DNA from: Sceloporus undulatus
Lineage: Eukaryota; Chordata; Lepidosauria; Squamata; Phrynosomatidae
Length of the DNA stretch: 64,000 nt
Assembly: GCF_019175285.1 (NCBI RefSeq)
Contig: NC_056527.1
Coordinates: forward strand, 111,300,389-111,364,388
Direction: 5' to 3'
The notes under the pieces were generated by a model. That model saw only the letters and a program-made list of their open reading frames with translations. It searched no databases and was not told the DNA's origin. Positions 19,869 through 29,984 of the stretch are shown piece by piece. Within the stretch, counting starts at the first letter, position 1. Each line of letters begins with the position of its first letter. The translations under genes and the position numbers were made by a program.

Positions 19869-19998
19869 TGAATCCTATGGTTAGTCCCAGTTAGAACAGA
19901 ACCATTGACTCAGTTGTTGAATGGTGAGTTAACACTTCTATAAATCCCATTGATGTAATGGAGGTACTCTCGTTGGGACTACCAATAGGTTTCAGGGA
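19869..19998. mobile_element. Foldback repeat, CCTATGGTTAGTCCCAGTTA family
   Basis: CTGAATCCTATGGTTAGTCC on the left and TTGGGACTACCAATAGGTTT on the right are inverted around TGAATGGTGAGTTAACACTT. Related partial copies lie at about 22825-22945, 58432-58505 and 60400-60480. Confidence 0.55.
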
Positions 19999-20265
19999 AA
20001 AGACTGCTAAATATGATGGTGAACTTATTCCATGATTCCCAGCTCTACTCCTTGGTTTTAATTTATGACTTTAAAGCAAATGACTTTATTCAGCTGCTAC
20101 CCATCGTGCAGATCCTTATGAGCTTCCTTCTCTTAATGATTTGCACATACCATTCCATTTGGTCAACAGTGGAAGATCTGTTGGTTATGGGAGGCTTTCC
20201 GTTGTCATGGTTAGCACATGTTCTGGTTAAAAAATAGTACCGATGCCACTTAAATAACAGAAGAC

Positions 20266-20483
20266 CCAGGGAGGTGGTATGGTTTGAGTGTTAGACATGG
20301 ATTCCAGGGGATCAGGGACTGAATCCCAGCTCAGCCAAAGAAACATACTTTGGGCAAATCACACTCACTCAGCCTTACAGGAAAGGAATGGCAAACTCCT
20401 TCTGAACAAATCTTGCCAGAAAAAAACCTTTGATAGGTTCACCACAAAGTGAAGTCAACTTGAAGTCACATAACAGAATAACA
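20266..20483 (+). mobile_element. tRNA-derived SINE (Sauria type)
   Basis: GTATGGTTTGAGTGTTAGAC head, GGGCAAATCACACTCACTCA, ACTCCTTCTGAACAAATCTT and GATAGGTTCACCACAAAGTG. Degenerate but full-length order. Confidence 0.75.
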
Positions 20484-20736
20484 GGAGGTTTTCTTCCTTG
20501 ATAGGTAGGTAAGTTTTCTCTCCATTTCTTTTGGATGATGACATTCCTTTTAGCTAGAAGGAAAGGGAAAATGCCTTGGATAGGATCAGACTGTTCCACT
20601 TAAATGAAAAATTCCTGTGAATTTGCTACACCTGAAGCACCCTTAGGTTTAGATCCTTCTTTTGGGAGCTAGTTAAAAATTAGCTGCTACACTGTCTTCT
20701 TACCGGGGTCTAATTGTTTCTTTTTTACTGGGCTTG

Positions 20737-20966
20737 TATGTTGTTGTTGTGTGCCTTTGGGTCATTTCTGATTTCTAGTGACCCTAAGGGGAACCTATCA
20801 CAGAGTTTTCTACTTGTTCGGAGGGAATTTGACCTTGTCTTCTTCTGAGGCTGAGAGAAGATGACTTAGCCAAGGTGACCCAATGGGTCTCCCTGGCCAA
20901 ACTAGAATTCAAACCCTGATCTCCAGAGGTGTAGTCTAAAGCTCAAATCACTACACCATACTAGTG
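20737..20966 (-). mobile_element. tRNA-derived SINE (Sauria type), antisense
   Basis: Plus-strand order is reversed: TGTTGTTGTGTGCCTTTGGG tail, CCCTAAGGGGAACCTATCAC, TCTTCTGAGGCTGAGAGAAG, then AAACCCTGATCTCCAGAGG and CACTACACCATACTAG as the head. Confidence 0.8.
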
Positions 20967-21400
20967 TATTTTTGTATATTTGTAAGCAGAATAAATGTCA
21001 AAACAGACTTTAATTCCTCATGATCTTTTATCAAAAGGCAACAAAATCTTTCAGTGCTGCTCCAGGTCTCTTTTTTTTTCAGGGAAACTGGGAGCATATC
21101 ATGACATAATTAGATGTAATGTTGGGTATACTCATTGCCAGAAAACATTATTTAACCAAATGGCATATTTCAAAGTGTCATTTGATAGCTTAAAACCCAT
21201 TTAAATGTTAGAAGACAGCACGTTGCAGCTCAGTCTAGTTGTTGCTTGAAAGTGACTTGTAACTTGTGATGGATTACATTAGTAATTAGTTACTTTTTTG
21301 CAGTAATGAATAAAAAGAGGTGTTACTTTTTTGGGCCTTTTTACAACCCACCCTATACTTCCCTATATGTATTTCACAGTGATTCGGTATGTCATTCCAG

Positions 21401-22360
21401 ATGGAGTTGAATAATGCTACTGAAGTTCAGGAATTCATTTTGCTGGGATTTAGAAGTCATCAGCAGAATCGACTCCTGCTCCTTGCCTTTTTCACCACTC
21501 TGTACATGCTCACGTTGGTGGAGAACATCACCATTATCACTGTGGTGCTTCTGGATGCTCAGTTGTCCCAGCTTCCCATGTACATCCTACTGAGCAATTT
21601 CTCCTGGATGGAGATGTGTTATGTGACCACCACGGTGCCCAGAATGCTCTTTGACATGGCTTACGATAATGGGACCATCTCCTTCCATGCCTGTTTCCTT
21701 CAGTTCTACATCTTCTTTTCTCTTGGCAATACTGAATGCTTTTTCCTCTCAGCCATGGCTTTGGACCGATACCTGGCCATCTGCCACCCACTGCAGTACC
21801 CACAAATGATGTCCAAAGATACCTGCTATGCCCTGGTGGCTGCTTGTTGGATTGTGAGCTTTGTGTGGTATCCTATCCCAGTGGTTTTGATCTCCAAGTT
21901 ATCCTTCTGTGGACCTAACATCATTGAACACTTTTTGTGTGATCCTGGTCCAATCCTGGCCTTGGCTTGCCCTCCGTTAGGAAATGTCCCCTTTATCTGC
22001 CAGATTTTCATGAATGTGTTGTTTGTATGCAATGTTTTATTTGTTCTGCTATCTTACAGCACTATCATTCAGAGTCTGATTAAAGCTTCCAGCCGAGGCA
22101 ACTATAGGAAAGCCTTCTCCACTATCTCTTTCCATATAATGGTAGTGATACTTTTCTATGGCTCAGTAGCAGGAATGTACTTAATTCCAGGTGGAGAAAG
22201 ACAGTCAGAGCTCACTAAAGCAGTGACGCTCTTCTACACTGCCATTACTCCCTTTCTTAATCCTCTGATCTATTGCCTGAGGAATGAGCAGATGAGAGAG
22301 GCTCTCAGAAATTTATTCAAGAGAAAGAAGAGATGGTTAATGAGAAAGGTGGTGCTTTAA
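21401..22360 (+). CDS. Olfactory receptor, class II, family 11-like (intact)
   Basis: 319 codons. The start at 21401 sits directly on the acceptor GTCATTCCAG; the in-frame ATG four codons earlier would lie in the intron. Landmarks: NAT glycosylation site 5-7, LVENIT in TM1, LPMYILLSNFSWMEMCYVTT, SLGNTECFFLSAMALDRY, CGPNIIEHFLCDPGP, KAFSTISFH, PFLNPLIYCLRN. The basic tail (LFKRKKRWLMRKVVL) resembles that of the gene at 15475, suggesting a close pair. TM5 reads IFMNVLFVCNVLFVLLSYS. No defect. Candidate upstream module at 19205-19552. Confidence 0.96.
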   Translation: MELNNATEVQEFILLGFRSHQQNRLLLLAFFTTLYMLTLVENITIITVVLLDAQLSQLPMYILLSNFSWMEMCYVTTTVPRMLFDMAYDNGTISFHACFLQFYIFFSLGNTECFFLSAMALDRYLAICHPLQYPQMMSKDTCYALVAACWIVSFVWYPIPVVLISKLSFCGPNIIEHFLCDPGPILALACPPLGNVPFICQIFMNVLFVCNVLFVLLSYSTIIQSLIKASSRGNYRKAFSTISFHIMVVILFYGSVAGMYLIPGGERQSELTKAVTLFYTAITPFLNPLIYCLRNEQMREALRNLFKRKKRWLMRKVVL

Positions 22361-22437
22361 TTTAGCAGATGGAAATAGAGACAAAATACCACTCACACTA
22401 GGAAAGCCAGAGAGACAGATCACATATACTCACAACT

Positions 22438-22672
22438 AGGAGAGCCAGTGTGATGCAGTGGTCTGTGTGTTGGAGTACAACTCTGGGAGCCCAAGCTTCA
22501 AATCCTCACTCTACCATGGAACCCAGAAGTGACCCTGGACAAGTCACACTCTCACAGCCTCACAGGAAGTCAGTGGCAAATCCCTGTGAACAAATGAAGA
22601 AAACCCCTTGATTTCTTTGCCTTAGAGTTGTCATGACTCAAAAATTACTTGAAGACACACAACAACTACTCA
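22438..22672 (+). mobile_element. tRNA-derived SINE (Sauria type)
   Basis: AGGAGAGCCAGTGTGATGCA head, GACAAGTCACACTCTCACAG, then a body with an internal deletion, and GAAGACACACAACAACTACT tail. Confidence 0.8.
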
Positions 22673-22952
22673 AGAGACAGGATGACAAAATCTAAGCTGA
22701 GGAAAAGGATCAAGAAGTTGCTTAATGACTACCTGGAATCTAAATGGAACTATTTGCTGTTGTAAATATTGAAAATTGGTACACAAGCTATGATGCACTT
22801 AAAATGCAATAATATTTGCTGTTGTAAATATTGGCCTGAATTCTGTTGGTTAATGATGAGTAGGCAAGTGCCATTGATTGGATGGATCTACTCTATTGAT
22901 TGAAATAATGAGATCCACTGATTGAATAGATCTACTCCATTGATTGAAAGGA

Positions 22953-23162
22953 GTCCTTGTGGGAGCGTGGCTAAATGTCTGTACTACGCCACTCATCACA
23001 AGTTGCAAGGTTGTGGTTCAGTACCAGCCAAGGTCTCAAGCTCGACTCATCCTTCCATGAGTACCCAGTTATAGGGGGGCAATTAGCTTACACATTGTAA
23101 ACTGCTCAAGGAGTGCTTAAGTGCACTGATATGGTTACAAATGTTGCTTATTGCTATTGCTA
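22953..23162 (+). mobile_element. Old copy of the GGAGCCCTGGTGGCGCAGTGG SINE family
   Basis: CTTGTGGGAGCGTGGCTAAA, TGTCTGTACTACGCCACTCA, GCAAGGTTGTGGTTCAGTAC and GGGGGGCAATTAGCTTACAC follow the order of the better copies at 24107 and 58903, but are much more diverged. Confidence 0.65.
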
Positions 23163-23438
23163 TATCTAGATGGGACCAAGATTAGGAATTGGTCCCTTGT
23201 TATTAAAGAAATAGATGGATTGTCAAGAGAGTGTTTTTAAATAAAAAAGTAACTTTGGTTGTGTGATTTTTGTGTCTTCCATGAAACAATATGACTAGAA
23301 CAGAAATGATGTAACTCCCAAGCCATTTGTTTTTATGTGTGTCAACAGTGTGTGTAGTAGGATGAGCACTTACTCCCCTGCCCCTTGTGAGCACACATGT
23401 AGCCTTTTTATTTAAACCAGAATGAAAGAAAAGGTTTA

Positions 23439-23665
23439 CAGTCGGCCCCTTCTTATATATGGATTTTTTTACACGAATTCAAGCATCCACGATTTGAAAA
23501 TGTTCAAAAAAGTATAAATTTCAAATATCAAACCTTGATTTTCCATTTTTATAAGGGGCACCATTTTGCTATGTCCTTATATTTAATGGGATTTGAGCAT
23601 AGATGGATTTTGTTATCCACGGGGAATCTTGGACCCAACCCCCCAGCGTATACAAGGGTTCACTG
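23439..23665. mobile_element. Tigger/MER2-like MITE with TA target duplication
   Basis: A 227-bp element flanked by TA on both sides. Left CAGTCGGCCCCTTCTTATAT, right ATACAAGGGTTCACTG. Inner inverted stretches AAGCATCCACG / CGGGGAATCTTGG. No coding capacity. Confidence 0.8.
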
Positions 23666-23726
23666 TAGATCTATTCTACAGCTTGGCCAGATATCTGAAT
23701 GTACACTCCTCTGGTGAACAAGATCC

Positions 23727-23776
23727 AGTATGGTGTATGGTCTGAGTGTTGGACTACGACTCTGGGAGCCACTGTA
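23727..23776 (+). mobile_element. tRNA-derived SINE head fragment
   Basis: AGATCCAGTATGGTGTATGG, TCTGAGTGTTGGACTACGAC and TCTGGGAGCC only. Confidence 0.6.
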
Positions 23777-24106
23777 TTTCAGAGAAGGGTTCACTGTATT
23801 CAGTTTTCCTTTGCAGGATAAGCCTTACTATAATGTCAGCCTATGTTGCTTGGGTCCAGATTATTTGAAAGACTATGGGGCTGTGTAGACCACCCCTGAA
23901 GTGGCGGCCTGCAGCCACCTCTGTCTTTGTCTGGAAAGGGTGCCTTAGCTGTAGTTTTATGAGCTCTAAAATATGGCAACTACTTGAATGAGTAGTGTGG
24001 ATTGCAGACCTTTCATTTGCAAAAAAAAAAAAAAAAAAAAGCAATGGGGTTAGTACTTGGGATATAAATTGGTGTTAGACTGTTGTTTGTTTCCTCATTA
24101 AGTAAT

Positions 24107-24353
24107 GGAGCCCTGGTGGCGCAGTGGTTGAATGCCTGTACTGCAGCCATTCACTCAAAACCACAAGGTTGCGAGTTCAAGACCAGCAAAGGGCCCAAGC
24201 TCGACTCAGGCTTGCATCCTTCCGAGGTCGCTAAAATGAGTACCCAGACTGTTGGGGGGCTAATTAGCTTATTGCTGTTCACCGCTATGATCTTTGGAAT
24301 AGCGGTATATAAATAAAACAAATTATTATTTATATTATTATTATTATATTATT
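24107..24353 (+). mobile_element. tRNA-derived SINE, near intact
   Basis: Head GGAGCCCTGGTGGCGCAGTG includes a good pol III box A (TGGCGCAGTGG) and box B (GGTTGCGAGTTCAAGACC). Body CGACTCAGGCTTGCATCCTT, CACCGCTATGATCTTTGGAA, AGCGGTATATAAATAAAACA, then a TTATT-rich tail. Nearly identical to 58903-59177, so the family was recently active. Confidence 0.85.
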
Positions 24354-24879
24354 AATAAAAGTGACAGTACCTCCGTAATTATTTTAATTGTGTGAGAGTA
24401 ACAGTCAAAGCAATTTGGAAGAAGAAGAGAGAAGGAATTTCATTGTAAGAATAAACTTAGGCCATCCTTCCTTGTTAGATACTAGGAATGGAGTTTTATG
24501 GCTCACCATCACTACTTTTAAGAAGAATTGGGGAGAAAACCACTGGTGTTTGAAGCCCTTACTCTTAGCAAATTCGCTTGTTTTGTTGGTGGGGGGGGGA
24601 ACCAAATTGAAATATCTTGCTCTCCACAGAGCCATCAAGACAAATAATAACATTTTCTACTCTCCTTCAGGAATTGAAGAATACAGATATAAATTTACAT
24701 CACTAATGACAACATTATGTGCAGAAACTACAGAGTTGAATGGAGACACCGTACAATTCTATGCATGACATGGCACTGAAGCCACATCTATTTTGCTTTT
24801 CAGGGACAGTCAGCCTTTGGATGAGTCACCATTTCAGACAATAGAAGGTGCAACACAGAGTTAATGAGAAGGCAATACT

Positions 24880-24950
24880 GTAGCATATTAATTTCTCCAG
24901 AGATCTCATTTATTGAAAATGGCATTACTCACGAGAGATACCTCTCATAG
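24880..24950 (+). promoter_or_regulatory. Candidate OR promoter / first 5' exon block for the gene at 27587
   Basis: TTCTCCAGAGA at 24893-24903 matches the Olf-1/EBF consensus YTCCCYRGRGR at 10 of 11, directly preceded by a homeodomain-like CATATTAATT. AAAATGGCATTACTCACGAG aligns with AAAATAGCATTATTCCAATG at 3617-3636. The aligned donor reads CATAG|TTTC, so the GT is not conserved. Confidence 0.5.
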
Positions 24951-24995
24951 TTTCTTTTAGTCAACTGCCCTCAAAACTAATCTGTAGCTGAAGGT

Positions 24996-25019
24996 CACAA
25001 CACACACACACACACACAC
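24996..25019. repeat. (CA)n microsatellite
   Basis: Short run between the two conserved 5' blocks of the gene at 27587. Confidence 0.9.
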
Positions 25020-25088
25020 CTACGTATGGAGTGTTGCTTCTATTACAATGTGTGCTCTTTTAAGTCACTTGCTCCATCAGTCTGACAG

Positions 25089-25169
25089 ATGAGTACCCAT
25101 GTCAGAGGATGGTATTCTCTGATCTGAATTCTGTACAGAACTTACGCTGAGCTTTCTGTGCTTTGGCTC
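25089..25169 (+). other. Candidate 5' untranslated exon 2 of the OR at 27587 (donor degraded)
   Basis: CTTGCTCCATCAGTCTGACAG, read as CTTGCTCCATC and AGTCTGACAG, gives an acceptor before ATGAGTACCCATGTCAGAG. The end aligns with the other copies, but the donor GTATGGAAAT has become ATATGGAAAT: a G-to-A change at donor position +1. It would have to use another donor or be skipped. Confidence 0.45.
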
Positions 25170-25267
25170 ATATGGAAATAAGAATTGTTACTGAGTCAAC
25201 AGGAAATCCAAGTGGAACTAGGAAGGGAGGGGTGTGAATGGATGCTACCTCCAGGAAAGCATGTAGG

Positions 25268-26022
25268 GCCCATTCACATTACAAAAAATCGGTTCTGAAA
25301 CCGATTCAATCACGTGAAGTTCCTACTCACCCGAATCTCACACAAGCGAATCCGGGGCTTGCACACCCGTCCGTGGTAAATGGCCCCTACGGGTCTTTTG
25401 AAATCGGCGCAAATACCGTTTCTTTTTAAAAACTCCGTCCTGGGAATGAGAACTTGCTCGATCACGATCGAGGCAAATTGAGGGAGGGATTTATGGTCAG
25501 AGGGTGGGCAAAGGGCAAGGCATTTCCTCCCCTCATCGGAGGGGAGGGGGAGGAGAGAAAGAGCCCTGGGCAGAGGGCAAGGAAGGCATTCTTTAGGAGC
25601 CTCTTTTCCCTGCATCCCCTGCCCAAAGCCCTCTGTCGCTGGGCACCTTCCTTGCAGAGGAAAAAATCAGGTCATGAACGGATCATGTCAGGCAACCCCC
25701 CCCCCTTTTCACAAATTCAAACATTTTTTGAGCGAACATGGCCCTGGTTTATATTCCAGGGCAGATGGAGCCGGCTTGCACTTGGATTCCTTGGATCTCC
25801 TTGCTTTCTGCAGAGGGAGAAGCTTACAAATGTTGCAAAACTCAATGTTACATTTTTAACAATTTTTTTGAGCAAATATGCGAATGTTTGTCTTCTTGAG
25901 CAGATACAGCAAGGGAAGCAAAGGGAAAGCTAATGTTGCTTTTAAAAGCAAAAAAAAAAAGCTGGCAATCCCATCCTTTGCCTGGGACAGGGGCAGATCT
26001 GACCCAAAAGCCCACGGTTTAT

Positions 26023-26053
<31 letters not shown>

Positions 26054-26258
26054 GCATCTCTCTCCCTGCTTCAGCCGCTGAAACCCCTGTGCCTGGCTCT
26101 TTAAAAAGGGAGGACACTTCCCCTGATGCCCTGCAAACTCACCATGACGATAGCTTGATTGGCAGCGGCCACCTCACCGCTACAGAATGCTTCGATTTCT
26201 GTCAAAATGCATTCGATTTCAATTTGTAGTGGCACTTGCTAACGGAGCGATTCAGGGG
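25268..26258. mobile_element. CpG-rich insertion, probable DNA-element relic
   Basis: This roughly 1-kb GC-rich block interrupts an otherwise paralogous intron: sequence before 25230 and after 26440 aligns with 3907-4110, including AATTTCACACTAAATCCAGA versus AATTCACACTAAATCTGGAG. The left end GGGCCCATTCACATTACAAA carries a hairpin ATCGGTTCTGAAACCGAT. The matching right end is not evident, so it may be truncated. A (GA)n run lies at 26027-26053. The open frame at 25454-25933 is likely incidental. Confidence 0.5.
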
Positions 26259-26877
26259 AGGGGCATCCGGATCATCCCAGTCCCTCCATGTCTTTTAGGC
26301 CACTGATGGGGCCGAGTCTCCTTTAGGAAATGCTGTCTGATAACATTTGTGAATGGGGTGTGTGTGGGTAAGAGAAAGAGGCAGAGAAAGAGAAAAAGAA
26401 AAAGGTAGCTAGTCACTTTTATGTTTGTGAGGTATGTGTGTGGTTGCACTCTCATTTTAGTCCCAAAGTTAGAGGCACTATTCACAGATCTTCCATCTAT
26501 TTTGGGGATGAGCTTCAGTACCTTGGATGACTCCTTAATTTCACACTAAATCCAGAGATGACTTACTACCCAAATGACAAAGAGGCACTGCCACCACTGA
26601 GAGAAAGTAGTAGTGGATTTTTCCAAGACTCTTGATAGCATACCATTTTGATTTAAACAGAGACTGACATCCTGTTAATGAATGATTCAGTTAAAGGATG
26701 CTGCAATTCACAAGCGAGGTGGCATTGTCAACCCTTGCATGGGAATAAAGTTTGTCTCATCTCCTTGAAGTGGATATGAGCCATTTTTCTGCAGGTTCAG
26801 CCACTTCCTAATGAATTCTTTTTTAAAAAAAACAAGGGAAAATTAGTATTTTGGAGCCATTCATTCTACACAATTAT

Positions 26878-27055
26878 AGGACTAGATTAATTTTAACTGC
26901 CATGTCAAACATCCTATGAAATTCTGAGATTTGCAGTTTAGGGAGGGGCATTTTGAATCTTCAGAGTGCTCTAGCGCCCATCAAACTGCAAACCCAGGAT
27001 TCCACAGTGCGCCATGACACTTAAAGAGGAATCATAGCACTGCAATTAGGTTATG
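26878..27055. mobile_element. Palindromic MITE (CTGCAGAAATAATGCAGTTT family), diverged
   Basis: ATTTTAACTGCCATGTCAAA and ATTCTGAGATTTGCAGTTTA pair with AAACTGCAAACCCAGGATTC and GCGCCATGACACTTAAAG. Confidence 0.6.
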
Positions 27056-27586
27056 TGCATTGGCCGCCCAAAAAGTCCAAACAAACCTACTGCATTTGTT
27101 GGTTACCTTATTGCCAAAAAGAAGGGTTGTAGCTACTCAGAAAATACACAACACCTCCTGTGGTTGTTTGGGTATTTCAGTATTGTGAAATACTCTTGAT
27201 TCCTAATCCACGATGATAACCTGGCAATAGAGTATTTTTATGGTATATTCTGCAATGCATTTTAGTCTTAGAAAATACCTCAGATTAAACTACTCAGTGG
27301 AATTGTTATTGTCTGCTTGGAAGAGAGCTGAGATGTGATGAGACTCTAAATTATCACAGATCTGAGTAGCATTACTATAAAAGAGTGTAGTATTCTAACA
27401 AGCATGTGAAACCTAACAATTAGCTTTTGTTGTATTTAGACGACTCCCAAAATCAGAGGTCTTACACTTTATATTACTTTATATTTATATTAAATCCAGC
27501 AATGGATGTAATCTAGTATTTGTTAAATTGTGGATATACAGTATATTCTTTAAATATACATTTTTAATTGTATTGTGTGGTTCCAG

Positions 27587-28519
27587 ATGGAGTCGGCCAA
27601 TGGGACCGCAGTCAAAGAATTCATTTTGTTGGGATTTGGAGTCGAACAGGAGGCACGGGTCTTTCTTCTAATCTTTTTCACCACTCTCTATGTGCTGACT
27701 TTGGTGGAGAACATCACCATTATCACACTGGTGCTTCTTGACACCCACTTAGCTCAGCTTCCCATGTACATATTGCTGAGCAACTTTTCCTGGCTGGAAA
27801 TGTGCTACACAACTGCCACTGTGCCTCGCATGCTCCTTGACCTGAGTTCCCCTCATGGGGTCATCTCCTTCCAGGCTTGTTTCCTCCAATTCTACATGTT
27901 TTTCTCTCTTGGCACTACCGAATGTTTCTTCCTCTCAGCCATGGCTTTAGATCGGTATTTGGCCATCTGCTATCCACTTCTGTATCCAAAAATCATGTCT
28001 CCAAATTCCTGCTATGTCCTGGTGGCCAGTTGTTGGGGCCTTGGCTTCTTGTGGTTCATTATCCCTGTACTGTTGATTTCCAAATTGCCCTTCTGTACCT
28101 CCAACATCATTGACCATTTTTTGTGTGATCCAGGCCCAATTCTGTCCTTAGCTTGCCCTCCACTAGGCGACATTATTTTTATTTGTGATATATTTATGAA
28201 TGCTCTTTTCTTCAGCAATGTCTTCTTTGTTGTGTTATCATACAGTGCTGTGATCCTCACCTTTACAAAAGCCTCTTATGAAGGGAGCCGTAAGAAGGCA
28301 TTCTCCACCATATCTTTCCACCTCCTGGTGGTCACTCTCTTCTATGGCTCAGTGGGAGGGATGTACTTGATTCCGGGGGCTGAAAGTCAGTCGGAGGTCA
28401 CTAAGGCAGTGACAGTCTTCTACACAGCCATTACACCTTTCCTTAATCCCTTGATCTATTGTCTCAGGAATGAGAAGGTGAAGGAGGCTCTGAAAAGGAG
28501 GCTGAGAAGAGGGGAATGA
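27587..28519 (+). CDS. Olfactory receptor, class II, family 11-like (intact)
   Basis: 310 codons; shorter than the other plus-strand copies because the C-terminus ends soon after LRNEKVKEALKRRLRRGE. The start follows TGTGGTTCCAG directly. Landmarks: NGT site 5-7, LVENIT, LPMYILLSNFSWLEMCYTTA, SLGTTECFFLSAMALDRY, CTSNIIDHFLCDPGP (CGPN is replaced by CTSN in the second extracellular loop), KAFSTISFH, PFLNPLIYCLRN. The frame is open. Its upstream module (24880-25169) has lost consensus donors and the intron carries a 1-kb insertion, so expression may be altered. Confidence 0.96.
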   Translation: MESANGTAVKEFILLGFGVEQEARVFLLIFFTTLYVLTLVENITIITLVLLDTHLAQLPMYILLSNFSWLEMCYTTATVPRMLLDLSSPHGVISFQACFLQFYMFFSLGTTECFFLSAMALDRYLAICYPLLYPKIMSPNSCYVLVASCWGLGFLWFIIPVLLISKLPFCTSNIIDHFLCDPGPILSLACPPLGDIIFICDIFMNALFFSNVFFVVLSYSAVILTFTKASYEGSRKKAFSTISFHLLVVTLFYGSVGGMYLIPGAESQSEVTKAVTVFYTAITPFLNPLIYCLRNEKVKEALKRRLRRGE

Positions 28520-28967
28520 AAACAAAATATATGGTGAGACCATAGGAAAAGCAGGGATGGAGGGGAGGAATAAGAAACCAGACCTGAATAAATTTAGTTG
28601 TTGGAATACTGTTGATGACAAGGGTTCGCATAACTTGAAATTATGCTTGCATGTGAACTTCTAACTTTGTTGCACAAAGAGACATTTGGTAATTTCTTGA
28701 GCAGCACCTCCTCCACTCCTGTACAAAGCAGCTTTACAATGCCCTCTGACATTTACTGGCTAGGAGAGGATAAGGATTGACTGTTTAGTGGACAGGGATA
28801 GCAGGGGGATACCTGGACAGTCTGTCCAGTGGCCAGCTTATTCTTCTGCCAGAGAAAAGAGCAGCTGTTACTTGCCTTTATCTCCACCTTACTCACTGCT
28901 GAGAAGCTCTCTTACATGAAAGTAGAAGAGATCTCCCAAAGGATGGATACATAGTGTTACACGTTGG

Positions 28968-29189
28968 GAACATCTACACTGTATAAATAATGCAGTTTGA
29001 CACCACTTTAACTGCCAAGCCTCCATCCTGCAAAATCCTGGGATTCGTAGTTCTATGAGGCACCAGCATTCTTTGGCAGAGAGAGCTAAAGATCTTGTAA
29101 AACTACAAATCCCAGGATTCCATAGGATAGAGCTACAGCACTTCAAGTGGTATCAGACTGTGATATTTCTACAGTATAAATGCATCTTT
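28968..29189. mobile_element. Palindromic MITE (CTGCAGAAATAATGCAGTTT family), full
   Basis: Left AACATCTACACTGTATAAAT, AATGCAGTTTGACACCACTT; right AAGTGGTATCAGACTGTGAT, TTCTACAGTATAAATGCAT. The centre is ACTACAAATCCCAGGATTCC. The clearest full-length copy in the window. Confidence 0.8.
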
Positions 29190-29984
29190 TGTGAGGACCA
29201 TGGCCAACTTATTCAGAACTGGAAAGGAGTAGGTACTTTTCCTAATACTTTTTTTTTCTTTATTTAGCATAAGGTTATTAATATTAGTTTCCTGGGCATT
29301 TAAAGTACTTGCAAAAAAAGTTCTTGTTTGTCAAATTCTTGTTTTCTCCTTCTCAATTGTATGCATAACATTACATTTGTGAGCTTCCTCCCCTCACAAA
29401 CGCACACCTTTGGCAAGTGGTTAGAGACTGAGCATCTCTTCACAGCATTAATGACTTTTTGTGTTTATTCTATTGTTGAAGTGTTTTATTTCTGTACACT
29501 GACTTGGAACCCATTCTTGGGGGTAAGGGGTGGCCTATACAAAATTAAAATAAATTCATGAAAATAAAAACCCCAAGCACAACCATCCACTCTCACTCCC
29601 TAATACCAAGGGGGGAATTTCAGGGAGAAATCTGTTGATTGGTCAACCACATGGTACTACAAGGCAATTCACCTGTCTGGAAACCTTTGAAAGCTTTACT
29701 GCCATGATTGCCTTATTATTATTATACTGGGGCAAAGTCCTGAATATGGCACAAACCACATATAAAATAAAGAAGATTATTTCTTTACATGGCAACGTTG
29801 CTTGTGTGATGCTTGCGTCTTCCGTGTAATTTTTTTTTAAAGAAAGTAAAAACTCTTTGTCTTGCATAATTGCATAATTGTGTGTGTTTCTGGGACAGTA
29901 TGGTAGTTTACTCACTATATTAGTGAACAGTTGGACTATTAGTGAAAGCAACCAGCCTGTCACATAGGAGCAAGGTGATTGAGA

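Noticed and set aside
20013-20237. 74-codon hydrophobic frame (MMVNLFHDSQLYSL...)
   Set aside because: Hydrophobic, but no OR or other motif, no splice context, and it lies between SINE/MITE remnants.
24107-24190. tRNA gene suggested by pol III boxes
   Set aside because: The boxes belong to a tRNA-derived SINE with a SINE body and tail; no cloverleaf is supported. The same holds for 58903.
25454-25933. 159-codon open frame
   Set aside because: Lies in a CpG-rich insertion; no recognisable domain, and the composition explains the lack of stops.
23160-29830. Similar short stretches downstream of two ORs (GTTGTGTGATTTTTGTGTCT at 23254 and CTTGTGTGATGCTTGCGTCT at 29801)
   Set aside because: Possibly conserved 3' flanks from tandem duplication, but too short to call a feature by eye.
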